From NCBI GenBank assembly GCA_027919835.1, contig JANVFP010000001.1, positions 1,240,001 through 1,304,000 of the forward strand: DNA of 64,000 nt, given 5' to 3'. How positions within the stretch are numbered: position 1 is the stretch's first letter; the number at the start of each line of letters is the position of its first letter. Positions 35,132 to 49,955 of this stretch are shown one piece after another. The DNA is from Lentinula raphanica (taxonomy: Eukaryota > Basidiomycota > Agaricomycetes > Agaricales > Omphalotaceae). The notes beneath the pieces were generated by a model, which was not told where the DNA came from, searched no databases, and worked only from the letters and a program-made list of their open reading frames with translations. Position numbers and translations under genes: made by a program.

Positions 35132-36624
35132 TTATTCGACGAAGCAGTCAGCCAACCCATATAAAACATCATTCACCTTCTCCTCGCTCGCCTTCAACGC
35201 CATCCTCAAACAATGCTTATTCATATTCCCCGCCATCGCATACGCACCCCCATAACCCATCATATTGAACGTCGACGCGACATTCGCGGCCCCACTCCCA
35301 TCCGCACCCGCCATCCCATCTACCCCATTCACCATATTCTCCAACACATGATTAACCATATGCATCTTTCTCAACAAATCCACACTTTGGATTTTGACGT
35401 TTGACATCGCGTTGCTGCTCGCGGTGTTCATGACCAGACCAGCCCATAACGTGTCCCATGATTCGCCACATCGTGCGTGGGCATGTGCGGCTGCTGTTCC
35501 TGCGCCGCCTAGCCCGATGGCTTGTTGAGCTTGTTGAGCGGGCATGTAACAGGATGGGTGGTGAGTGAGTTTGGGTGGGTTGCTAGGAAGGGACTCGCAT
35601 GCGCGTGAGAGGTTGTAGTATCCCGAAAGAAGACGAATCCGCTGGTCTCGAGTGAGTCGAGGTTTCTTCATCTTTTCAGGATCACCCTCATCATCGCCCG
35701 AAGCTGACTTTAACCATTCCTCCTTTCCTTTGAGCATCATCAGGTAATACGCTAGACCCAGCAGAGGCCGCAACTGCGCCGTGTACCGATCCGCCAGACC
35801 GATGGCACTGACGATGTCATGTGTTTGACCCGCGAAAAGGAGGTCGGCCCATATGGGTTCGACGGCTTCGTGCAGTTCGTCGTGGGCACAGAGCACGGCG
35901 ACCTCGGTGAGTTGGATGAGAAGTTCGGTGGAGGAGACGATACTTCGGCCGGCTTCAGTGTCGGCTTCGACGTCACCGTGTATGTCATGACCTGAGGGTG
36001 TATCGGGGGCTTGGCAGACACACATCGTCAACACGCTCAATGCCCAACTCTCTGTGGTCCTGAACGCGTATTTATGTGCTATACGCGCGATACCGATCAG
36101 TCGGTTAAGTTGTGGTTGGGTAGACGGCATGGCGAAGACGTCTGCGGGGAGGGCGTATAGAGCCCATAGTAAGGATCGAAAGTCTGCGGCGGTATCGCCG
36201 GTGAGGAGTATAGGGGATTTATCAGAAGCACCTTCAGGAGATGAATGTCGATGGTGGAGATGGGAATGGGGGTAGGTTTGAATGGATTCGGAATGGGGCA
36301 TGATCAGGGTCTCCGCGGAATCTGAATTTGGAATGTTGTCGAGTGAGAACATTCCTTCGAACGCTGAGCCGTCTCGTGAGAGGATGTAGCGGTGTACCTA
36401 AGGCAGGGACTGTGATTAGCCATGGACGTGATACTGGAGAGAATGTGGAGTGTGTAGTGACGTATGGCTCGATGACGAGACGAAGGGGATAGTCTGGAAA
36501 AACGACTTACCTTGAACAGGACGTTCTCTACTTGTATCACTGTGTTTCCATCAGGTATATAGTACTCTGGATCCCGAACGAGTTGTGAGTGTAAAGCCAT
36601 CATTGGTGAGGATTCAATGCCCAT
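35132..36624 (-). CDS. BTB/POZ domain protein
   Basis: Two exons: the first from 36624 (MGIESSPMMALHSQ) to about 36510, the second from about 36400 to the stop at 35132. The splice joins VIQVENVLFK to VHRYILSRDGSAFEGMFSL, the start of a BTB fold (F-K-V-HR-L-R-S-F-MF pattern). It continues with LTGDTAADFRSLLWALYALP, and IARIAHKYAF begins the helices after the BTB core. The domain is expanded by a Ser/His-rich insertion typical of Agaricomycete BTB proteins. The C-terminal half is helical without recognised domains and contains an Ala/Gln/Gly-rich stretch. BTB domains mediate dimer formation or Cullin-3 binding; the partner here is unknown. Its promoter faces the phosphatidylserine decarboxylase gene. 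Confidence 0.85.
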
Positions 36625-37758
36625 GGAGGCGCTAAGTTATGTTGATCAGTGTGGCGTAGACAATATAAGGTCGACTTCGGGTTGTTGAAAACCGTGATTT
36701 GAGCAGAGCAAATGCAAACAAAGCGATGAGGCTTGCAAAGAGTAGTTCGAGGATGTAGATGGAGAGAAGATGAAGGTTGAAAGGAAACGTGGATTGCGTG
36801 TGGTTTTGAGAACCCGAATAGGCCGAATTTCAAGAAGGGGATGTGTCAGGAGGGAAATTCTCGGATGTCGGTTAGCAGCGGAAGACAGGTGAGTCTTTAT
36901 AAGGTCTTATATGTTCCCTCCCCGCTGGAATCAGAGAAATCAAGGAACACTGGAAGGAGGCTGTTCTCTGTTCAAGAAATGTTCAAACTTTGTACACGAA
37001 CACAGCCTGTGAGGAGTAATTAGTGTTTGGGAGTGTGAAGAGTGATGTAGATACCTCGAGAGCAGAGAGGTTGTTGAACAACGTTCGTGGTAAGAGCAGC
37101 TAGTGGCGGTCACTGTCAGTTGAGAAAGGAAGGACGGAACGGCGGTGACCTCAGCGGCATCGCGCCGAACGGTGCGGCAATTTTAGCTCCCCACGTTTTC
37201 TCTCAAAGGCTGTGCAATCATCGAGCCCTTGTGAGAGGTTCCCAAAATGTTGAAGGCCTTCTACAGAGGCCGAGCTGAGTACTCATGCAGGATGAATTCT
37301 CGAAGAGCAAGGAGAATGATACATAATTCGCAGCACACATCGTTGAAAATTGACGAGCCTCAAGAACTCGCCGAACCGGCAGAGCTTCAGGATAGGGGCT
37401 GCTTCTGACATCATCCTTGTTACTCGAGGCCACGTGGCTTCTATCTGGGGCCGCGGCAAAGTTACTCGTCCGAGTCGTTCCCGAAAATCATCGCAAACAG
37501 CAACGCTACACTCATCGCCCATCTCAACGACGAGCAAGAATCATAAAGATCATCTGCTGGTATGGCTTGCAATGTTCTAATCAAATTGGTGATCTAATTA
37601 TAAACACAACTCCAGCTAGACGCTCCAATATCCATTGATCAACTCTATATAACCATCGACAGGAGCCACTTTCCAGCGCGCAGTTGAAACTGGGGCATCG
37701 CATTCGTCCTTCCCTTTCCCGACATATAACTCTTTGAGCAATCGCTCGAGGTGCATCG
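36625..37758. promoter_or_regulatory. Divergent promoter region, BTB gene and phosphatidylserine decarboxylase
   Basis: 1.1 kb between two divergent starts. Contains a perfect 10 bp palindrome GCCACGTGGC (37429-37438), an E-box that bHLH factors could bind, and TATATAA at 37646-37652, about 107 bp upstream of the ATG at 37759. No gene is supported inside it. Confidence 0.45.
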
Positions 37759-40700
37759 ATGCCACCCAAAACAGCCAAAATAAAGAACGCTCTGAAATCC
37801 GCTGCTCGACTACCGGTACGTCGACGGCGGACAGCGTCTTCATCGTCAGATTCCCCTACGTCGACGGTTCCTGCTACAGCAGCGACAGCACCAGGGCGCT
37901 CGCGCTCTTTGAAGAAAGGTCTTCGAGTAGGAAGACTTAGTCTTGGAAATGGAAAGGGAAGCGGAAGAAATATGCAGAATCCTATCGAGGGCGAAAGTCC
38001 GCTGGTCTTGTTGAGGGTACAAGTCGTCGCCTGTACTGATTTGCTGGCAAAGGATAGGAACGGCTTTAGTGATCCGTAAGTATGATCCTACTCTCGGTGG
38101 ATTTACAGCTGAAGGTTCTTCCCATCAGATTCGCAACTGTCTCTCTTCCTCCTCATCCAACGCGACATACAACGCCGGTTTCTAAACGGACGCTTAACCC
38201 ATGTTTCCCAGCTTCTCAAAGCACATTCGACTTCCCTATATACCTTTCCCTCGCTGATCATCTCGGTGTCCTCGAAGTCGTGATCTGGGACAAAGATTAC
38301 TTCCCTGTCGAGAAGATTGGTATGGGTCGCAAGGAATACTTGGGTGAAGTAGGTATAAGCTTGGAAGATTGGTTCTCACTACGCGCACCTGGAGATCAGC
38401 TACGTTCTCTAGGCTGGAACGAAGAGGGAAATACCCCATTCTCTATCCCCCTAGCTTCCACACGGTCCAATACCCACGCTCAAGGTACAGTCCAGCTCAA
38501 GATCGGTTTCGTCGAAGCCCCGAAGCATCAGGCGCATCACCAAAAGTTTGCTCTCGCGAAAGACGCGGTCGATGCAGCTCGGGAAGGCATCGAAGGGATC
38601 CTCGGCAAGGACGAGAGGAATCCAGATGTTGGGATCGATTTCGAAGAAGTGTACAACGAGTTACTCAAGCGGTCGAGGCCGAGCTTGGTGAACATTCCTC
38701 CGGTGAGTTGGAATTTGCCTATCTTTCCTTGTTCTTGGACCTTCTATCTCCTTCCTTTCGCTCCGTTGGGAAAGGAACATTGCTTCTTGAGCGATGGTGA
38801 TGAACGTTTGTAAAATTGCGAAGATGAGCATATGCATGGTATTACGTGCATGAGTTTGTTTTATCTGGATTCTGGACCGGTTTATTGCTAACCCATGAAA
38901 ACCCTTTAACCATTCGTTATCGAACTTGGGTTGTGAATGGCTTTCATTTGCCCTTAATGAAATTATCCAATCTATGAACATATCTATGAGCATTCACATA
39001 TTCGTTGCTCAGTAATCATTCCCTGCGGCTGGTGCACTCAGCAGCCTCACTATAGCTATCGCTGCCTCATTCCTCTCCTCGAGGTCTTTGTCGTATTCAT
39101 TCCTTTCTTCTTTGTTTTTACTCAAGCGATGGTTTCATGAAACCCTTTGTTTCGTGATTTTTCCTATATCAATGCAGCCTTTCCCTTCCCTCGCCGGATG
39201 GTGATTCTCCCCCTTCGTCCAGTTCTCCTCGAACAAAAACAGGGGATGTTCCACGTCTTTCACAATTTCCTCCAGCTTTCATCCTCTTTCTTCCGCCGTA
39301 CGATACTCCTACTGACTCCCACTATCTTTGAACAGACCGAAGGCCTTGGGACAGTTCGCTCGCACGCCACTGCCTCCGTGCCACCCGAGACTCATTCCAA
39401 CTTCATCGATCTCTCCAATCTCGATACCACCACCAACGAATTCCCCACTGGCTATCAGAACGGCTACCAAGCAGGATACCCATACGAAGACGACGGCGGG
39501 CTGAGCAGCAGCGAGGAAGACGACGTCGAGGACACAGATGGAGTGCAGGCAGGCACGCCATACATGAGCGAACCGGAAGAGGATCGATCCGAATCCGATT
39601 CTTCCTCGTTTTACTCAAACTCTGATGCGGAAATCTCTGAAGAAGACGAAGAAGGATCGCAGTCGGAGACTTCGGAATCCGAGGGCGACGCTGAGGATTT
39701 TGAAGGAGAAGATGATGTTAGGACGCCTACGCTCACTCCTGTTGTTACGAATGAGACGAGTCCGATGACCACGCCTACCGCGTCTTCTACAGGCGCGTAT
39801 GCGTCGCAGGCGTCTCGTACCACCGAACCGCCTATGTCGTTTTCTGCGTTGTATGCGTCAGCTCCAGTGTCAGCGCCAGCGGTCTCGCAGTCAGAGTCAT
39901 TCCTTCTGAACTCGGCTCCACTCGTCGAAGAGCCTGTAGAGTCTGGTCAAGCTCAGCCTACCATGCGTAATCCTGCTCCTCCAGCTCTCAATCTCACGAT
40001 GGCCTCCCCAGATAGCACACGCAATCACTCTGATTCTGTCACTCCTACAACAACTGGAAGTGCCCAGCCTCCAGCTTCGGCTGCTACGTCTTCTCGCTCC
40101 CCTGCTGGAATGTTCCGTCTATCCCCGACCAGAGCAGCGACATTTTCTGGGAATACCGGTGTTCGCACAGGAGCAGACCCTATGTCTTCAGCCCAAGTGA
40201 CTGTTCCCACCACCCCCAAAAGCGCCGGACTCTCAAGCATGCTCCCTCGAATTCCGAAACCCAAATTTCCTAGCCGCAGGAGCACGAGTGCGAACATCAC
40301 CTCACCGTCATCATCATCAACTCAACCTCCTGTGTATGTTTCAACGGATGATATTCCTCGTTTACCTACTTCTGCGGCTTCTGCCACTGGGACATTTCCA
40401 GCTTCGACCTCGAGTGGGTATATGAATGGACATATCACCGATCCCGGCGAGTCTGAACAAAAGTCAGACAAAAAGTCGCGGTTTAGGAAAAGCTGGAGCG
40501 GCGTACGTGTGCCCACTCGTCCACGGCGTTCGTTATCGATGGATTCCCCGGTATCTTCCAGCTCCATTTCGCCCTTTTCTGGTCCAGGGTCTCCCTCTCC
40601 GTCAGGTGGTGAGGCGATCGAACCGAGCGTGAACCAAGATGCTGCTTCAAAAGCTGCGATGGGTCACAAGACAAAGAGACCGACGAAGGTTACGAAGGAG

Positions 40701-43700
40701 AACAGGAAGGGAAAGGAAAAGAAGGAGAAGAAGAAGGATTCGACGAAGACCAAACAGGACAAGGCAGCTTCTGCGGCTGAGAAGACCAAGGGCAAGTCTT
40801 CTAAGAGGAAACAGAGGAGAAAGCGTCCGCCATATAGCTTCGGTGGCGGGGAGAATAACGATATCGTTGGAATTGTGATGCTGGAAATCCAGAAAGCGGT
40901 GGATTTACCCAAGCTGAAGAATAGTTAGTTGACATCATCGTTCCGGGAGTTTGGAACCTGTGCTAACTTTTTGACTGTTCTCTCGCAGTGACACGAACCG
41001 GCTGGGACATGGATCCATTCGTGGTCATATCTTTTGGAAAAAAGGTGTTCCGTACGCGTGTCATCAGGCATTCACTCAACCCGTCTTTCGACGAGAAGCT
41101 GCTCTTCCACGTCCGTCGTTACGAGACAAACTTCAAGGTACGCGATTCGCTCACTTGAGTACTTACCTTTGTAACGCGAAACATCAGGTCCACCTTACAG
41201 TCTTAGATTGGGACAAACTCTCATCCAACGACTATATCGGCGAATGTGACTTTGACGTGAGCGAGTTGATTACAGCATTCGAGGAGGGTCGAGGTGTAGA
41301 CCCAGAAACGGGATTGTATCCTCTGGATGATGAAGCAGAAGGTGCTACGAATGGGATGAGGGATTTCAAGCTGTCGTTGAGAACAACAAAAGAAATGCCT
41401 TGGGAGGCAAAACATCGTCCGTACATCACATTAAGGTAAGCCAGGCATCAACCCCTTATCTGTATCTGCTCATTGATATCTTTCACCTGTAGGGGCAAAT
41501 ATCAACCTTATGCTGCTCTTCGACAACGTTTCTGGTTGCAGTATCTCAAGCAATACGATACTGACGACACTGGCATGCTCTCGCATCTCGAACTCACTTC
41601 AATGCTCGACTCTTTGGGATCGACTTTGACTAACACTACCATCAAATCCTTTTTCACTCGGTTCAACAAGGATCCATATCGAGAGGAACTCACGATGGCC
41701 GAAACGATTCAATGCCTGGAAACCGAGTTAGGTCGACCTGAAAGCCAAAAGAAAAGACTAGGCGGCGCTGAGGACGCAGGATACGAAAGCTCTGTCAGCG
41801 CTACACCAGTCATGATGCTCGCCGACAGAAGAGGTCAAGAGCTTGCTCTCGACAAACTCGATTTTTCAGGTCCGCCTTTAAGTGCAATGATCAGTCCCGG
41901 GTTACCAGATGCAGAGTTCCTGGAGCCGAACAGAGTACCTGCTCCAATGGCATACTCGAAACAAAGTGGTGCCCAACAGTCCTTGGATATGGCTATAGCA
42001 GGGAGAGAACGTACAATAACGACAGCCAGCTCCAGCTCAGCAACTACCCCTTCTGGCGAGTATGATGCATACTATGGCAGTAGTTCGTTCTCGTCGTCCG
42101 ATGCCGAAATGGAAGGACTGATGGAGTATCCTAAGAACGGCGGTAACGGAACCGGAACGGTCTCTCGCCCCGCCGCCTCACCTTCGTCAACTACCCTCTT
42201 CAACACAGCAGCACAAACACCGGGGGCCTCTGTGACGTTTGCCCCTGCCCCTCCCGTCTCCTTCTCTTATTCACAGTCCAGCTCTGTCAAGAACACTCCC
42301 TCCACTCCTTTCGCGGCCCCGAACGCAAATCCTGATGCCCTAGTCGAGCGTGTGATCAATGTTCAAACTTGTCCTCTTTGTCATCGGCCGCGATTGAACG
42401 CGAAAGCTGAGGTGGACATCGTCACCCACCTTGCTATTTGCGCATCGCAGGATTGGAACAAGGTTGATCGTATCATGGTTGGCAACTTTGTCACTGCCAG
42501 TCAAGCACAGAGAAAATGGTACACGAGGATCATCGGAAAGATGAGTAGCGGCAACTACAAACTAGGCGCAGTAAGTGTTTTAGTTTGTTCTCTTATCGTC
42601 TTCTATCGACTCACCACGTGTAGAATTCGGCCAACATCATCGTGCAAAACCGCTTGACAGGCCAACTAGAAGAAGAGAAGATGCAAGTGTACGTGAGACT
42701 CGGAATCCGTCTACTCTACAAGGTACTTTCTGTCGAGTGTCTAGCTCGATCAGTCGCTGATGTTTTCGCGTATTCTAAAGGGAATGAAGTCTCGTATGGA
42801 AGGCTCCCGTGCCCGGAGTCTCCTCAAATCACTGTCGATCAAACAAGGCATCAAGTACGATTCTCCAGACAGTGTTCGGGACATCTTGCCCTTCATCGAG
42901 TTCCACAAACTCGATATGCGCGAAGTCAGAGATCCAGTTCAAAGTTTCAAAACATTCAATCAATTTTTTTATCGGTAAGCTTTGATTCATCTCGCAACTT
43001 ACTTTGTGATCTAATCTTCCCGCTTTCAGCAAACTCAAACCAGACGCACGCCCTGTTGATTCTCCCTCTGACCCTTATCGTCTCGTCTCTGCCGCAGACT
43101 GTCGATTCATGGCGTTTGAATCTGTGAGCGAGGCAACCAGGCTCTGGATCAAAGGAAGGGAGTTCAGTGTTGGAAGGTTATTAGGGAATGCATACAAGGT
43201 AAGTTTTCAAAAGTTTCTCTCTCCCTGTGGTCTAATCATAATTTTGATTCAGGCTGAAGCAGAACGATATAACGGCGGTGCATTGGCAATCTTTAGGCTC
43301 GCGCCACAAGACTACCATCGGTTCCATTCGCCTGTGGATGGGAAGATAGGGAAAATGACTTACATTTCTGGAGAGTATTATACCGTCAACGTATGGAAGT
43401 TTCGTGACTATCCAAAAAAAATTTGCGCTGAACAGTAAATTTTCTCTAGCCACAAGCTATTCGCACTGCTCTCGATGTATACGGAGAGAACGCTAGGAAA
43501 ATCGTGCCCATTGACTCGCCGCAATTTGGGCGTGTTATGGCAGTCTGTGTGGGTGCAATGATGGTCGGGACAATACAGACCACGGTTGAAGAAGGTCAAT
43601 GGGTTAAACGTGGAGAAGAATTTGGTTATTTCGCATTCGGTGGGTCAACCATCGTGCTCTTGTTTGAGCCAGGTGTGTTGGAGTGGGACGAGGACCTCTT

Positions 43701-43782
43701 GATTAATGGTCGGGCTGCTTTAGAGACCTTAGTAAGAGTTGGAATGGGATTGGGGACTGGGCTCAGGAAGAACTATGCATAA
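37759..43782 (+). CDS. PSD2: Phosphatidylserine decarboxylase, PSD2 type with two C2 domains and EF-hand region
   Basis: Converts phosphatidylserine to phosphatidylethanolamine in endomembranes. Domain order: a basic Ser-rich N-terminus ([13 protein letters not shown]); C2 domain 1 ([20 protein letters not shown] to [11 protein letters not shown]); an acidic, Ser/Thr/Pro-rich low-complexity region of about 500 residues; C2 domain 2 ([16 protein letters not shown] to [18 protein letters not shown]); an EF-hand-like helix pair ([15 protein letters not shown]); a CPLCHR cysteine segment; then the decarboxylase domain ([57 protein letters not shown]). Self-cleavage yields a pyruvoyl cofactor from the serine in [11 protein letters not shown], here GGST rather than the common LGST. 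At least eight introns; the one at 38703-39335 is 633 bp, tenfold the local norm. No frame breaks were found. Confidence 0.93.
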
Positions 43783-44069
43783 TGTAGAAAAATTGTACAG
43801 GATACCCTTATTGTTTGATTAGAGGATTGTTGAATACTTTCTCTCTGTCTTATTCCACTCTTGGATTGTTTCTAAAATGGCTCGACCCTCACGGTGACAG
43901 AAGATAAGTAAGGCCTTTGATGTGAACTGGTCTGATTCTGAGTCATAACCCTGAATCTGTTGCCAGGCCTAGGGTGGATATAGATAGGATATTGAGCCAG
44001 TAGCGAACAAAAAGTAAGTTCCAACTCGAGCCAACACGAGCAGAGTCGAAAAAAACGGAGACTCAAACA
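43783..44069. other. 3' flank of the decarboxylase gene
   Basis: No gene; leads into the tRNA-Met gene. Confidence 0.4.
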
Positions 44070-44167
44070 TGCTCCCTGCAAGGCTCGAACTTGCGACCTC
44101 GAGATCGAACAATGCAACATCGCTCAAATGTATGAGACTCGCGCTCTACCGACTGAGCTAAGGAAGC
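44070..44167 (-). tRNA. tRNA-Met(CAU), elongator type, with 25 bp intron
   Basis: The minus strand folds as a tRNA. Acceptor arms GCTTCCT/AGGGAGC are followed by discriminator A; the D-arm is AGCTCAGTCGGTAGAGC; the anticodon stem-loop reads CGAGT-CTCATA with anticodon CAT; the T-arm contains GTTCGAG. A 25 bp intron (44106-44130) sits after position 37, the standard place for nuclear tRNA introns. Removing it gives a 73-base tRNA plus CCA. The T-T mismatch at the base of the loop is also found in other fungal elongator tRNA-Met genes, and the terminal G-C pair is not the A-U of initiators. Confidence 0.93.
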
Positions 44168-44256
44168 AGTCGTTTCGACACCATTATGGACCAGCCAGTG
44201 AGTCAAAGTGTGCATGCCTGCGTATGCAGGTATAAGTTTTACCTCCACTACTGCAT

Positions 44257-46928
<2,672 letters not shown>

Positions 46929-47878
46929 TGGGTATCTTCTATCTTCTAAGGCGACGCGTCGCAGTGAGTGCAAAAGCTGAAATCGTTTTCCAAATGAAAA
47001 GAGAAAAAACGCATTACATAATGACAAGCGTTTATTTAGACGCTCGAGTTGTTTTCCTTCCTTCCTCTCCTTCATGAACAACGAGCAGCTGTGTATGTAC
47101 TACGATAACCTCGAAGATTTTGTTTCACCGTGGCATTCGGCTGCATACTGCTCATCTTGCTGTATGCTGCTGATTAATGAGCAAGTGAGCAAGTATTCGT
47201 TGAATGTCAGTGCCATTGACAGTTACTACACTGTACAGGACCTAACACCCACTAACTTATTATATCTTCATTCCCTTCCAGTACCCCACGCTCGGTCTTG
47301 AAACTCGATAACCGGGCATGTAGGCGCTTTCACAGCTTTCGAATTCCACTACAATGACGACGATCATCATTGTATGTTACGAACAACACGTTCTGGCAAA
47401 CAAAACATCAGGTAGAACATCGCTTTCGTATTCAGATTTCCAAAAGTAAGGGTCGTTGGGCTCACTGACAGCAATTATCCTCCAATCACGCTAGTTCTTC
47501 ATATCTTTTCAGACTGTCACATCAAGGAGATGCTGTTCGGGTGATCCCAAACTGACTGTTGGAACGCCGAACGATGCGTCCTATATTTAACCGTCATTCC
47601 CATTCCACCATCCTTTTTGAACTTCGACATTCTCTTTGAAGTTGTGCCATAAGTCCTTTGGAGAGCTGTCATCGCAATTCGTGGGCGTGGATCGTTCCAT
47701 TTTTTGTGTTCAAGTGAGGATTCATCTTTTTTTCGAATTTCCTACTGTCGTTCTGTCATTCGTCCTTCTCTTTTTCAGGTTCTATACTGAAGACGATTTT
47801 ACAGACAAATTCTTTCGTTTGTGCGCTAGCCGCAACAATTTGCTTTTGAGAGCACTTTCGTCTTTCTGTTGAATCATC
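46929..47878. promoter_or_regulatory. Divergent intergenic region, PRP43 and membrane protein
   Basis: Contains both promoters. No family similarity in its short frames. A CT-rich stretch at 47740-47870 directly precedes the ATG at 47879, as is usual in basidiomycete core promoters. Confidence 0.4.
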
Positions 47879-49696
47879 ATGGTTTATCCGTTCTTTTCCG
47901 CAAAATCCCCTCTTTCCTTGTCATTATTCTTTGTACTGCTCCTCATGCTATTGGCAACCCGCGCGCAAATGCCACCGGATGAAAACTTATTTCAGTGGAA
48001 GTTCTCTAACAATGTGAGTATCGCTATTGGCCTGCGCTACCGACGTTTGTTTACCATTCGCCGGACAGTTCCTGGGAACTCAACTTCCGTCATGTCAGTC
48101 TCTTGGTATCATTGTCGAGCCCGTAAACGCGACGAACATTACACACGGTGTTCCCCCGTTCTATATGATTGCTTGGGAGATGGGGGGCACGCCGAGAACT
48201 ACATTGCTGGGCTTGAATGAGAGCAGTTTGAGTTGGACAGTGGACCATCCAGTTGGTGAGTAGATCAGTGATCATAAGTCCCTCTCGTTCAAGTCTTTGA
48301 TGTCCAATTAGGAACCTCATTGATGCTGAACGTTGTGGATTCTCAGGGCAATGGCGGAGGTATCCCCCCACAAGCTTATACAGTTGAAGGTACCTTGCAG
48401 ATCATACTTCTTGTGCTGCATACCCATCTCAGATTTACCGTAGCTGGGCAAAGCACGGAGTGTGTCGTGGATAACGACCAAAGAGATTTCATTGTCACTG
48501 CAAATGTTTCTGGCACTATCAACACTTGCCAACCATATGGTTTGAGAATCAGTGGCGGGAGCCCTCCTTACAATATCTCCCTTGCCCAATTCGACTCTCC
48601 TGTGGTCACAAACGTGACTATACCAAGTCCGCTGGATGCATTTACCTATATCAACAGAGCAACACCGGAATACACTCTTTTAGGTGAGTACTCACATAAT
48701 ATCAGTGTCCTTCATTCGGTGACTGATGATAATCTTTTCCTCTATGCAACACAAAGTTGCTGTAAGTGACATGTGAGTCAACATGGCTTTGTGCGAACCC
48801 TTCGCTCGTGCGGGAGTTATATCTGACATCTTGCTCCTAGAACTGGTCGTTACGCGTTCGGCACTCCTACAATAATGCCTACCGGTTCAGAAGATGTAAC
48901 GTGTGCTGGTCTCAATAGCAGTCCTGGAAATGCAACATGGTTAACGGAAGCACAGGACGCTCAACTTCACAGCATCACGGAAGCGAAACACAGAAAAACC
49001 GCTATCCTGGTTGGAACCATCCTCCCGCTTTCCGTTCTATTGATCGGTATCGTGGCGTACCTTTTATACCGCGCTCATCACAGGCAGCAAAAGCTTGAGG
49101 AGCGGCTCAAGCCAGAACCACTTACTCTGCCTGAGCCCAAGGCGGTAGAAGAAGCCGAGGCAAACTCGAGCGTTGGTACCGGCGTCATTCTGGAGAACCA
49201 GGCCTTAACAGCTTCGCCCGTTTCTGATCCTGACCTGAATCTGAACCCTTTCCTTACCCAAGCTGAACGCTCAATCACAGCGTTGAATGATAACATCATT
49301 TATCCCTCGTCTACCCGTATTTACAGTGGTCGCATCTCCCGGACTTCGTCCACGCATAGTGGCTTTGTCAACTTCCCAACAACATCCGTTCGTGGAGCAA
49401 GCAAAAAATCTATCCAAGCGAAGCTTGAGAGCTTGGATCCAGACACTCCGGCTAGTTCAAATAGTTCACGCGCTCGAAATCCCCCCGTCGTCGGACGCAG
49501 TCTGTCAGCGCAGCCAAGAGGCTCTCCTATACCGACATTGCCCATGCGTTCGTCCTCCTTCGGTGCCCCTACGGTCTCACCAATTGAAGGCGAGTATGTG
49601 TTTCAACACCAAGATGGGGGACGTTTCATCCGTGAACTTCCCCCGCCTTACGAACGTCGCTCTCGACCAAATCCTGACGTTCTCCAGTTTCCTTGA
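47879..49696 (+). CDS. Single-pass membrane protein with N-glycosylated extracellular domain
   Basis: Unknown function. Exon 1 (47879-48013) codes for a signal peptide with a long hydrophobic core (LSLSLFFVLLLMLLATRAQ). Further exons give an extracellular domain of about 250 residues built of beta-like segments: ITHGVPPFYMIAWEMGG, LLGLNESSLSWTVDHP, SLMLNVVDSQGNGGG, then CQPYGLRISGGSPPYNISLAQ. The repeated G-x-PP-Y pattern suggests two related modules. Several N-x-S/T sites are present. A transmembrane helix (AILVGTILPLSVLLIGIVAYLLY) at about 49000-49070 is followed by a basic stretch and a Ser/Pro-rich cytoplasmic tail of about 200 residues containing a PPPYER motif near the end. The architecture resembles wall or surface sensors, but no known sensor domain is recognisable. 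Exon borders between 48660 and 48880 are uncertain. Confidence 0.78.
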
Positions 49697-49955
49697 TAGT
49701 GTTTGACTTGCTGTTATCCGTTGATTTGCTGTGTTCATTACCGCTCTCCCCTTGTAAAGAAAGGTTACAATTAGCTACCATTCCATGTGGATCCTTTCAA
49801 TATTCAATCTTCAATCTCCAGCCTTGACTCTGAGGCTCAGCTTCCATTCTAATCTACGACAACTACTTTGATTCCATTCCGTGTATGCATGTAGAAACAT
49901 CACTGGGATCGCTTAAGTATCTGGATTGAAACGTTTGTTAACCTAATGATAGTGC

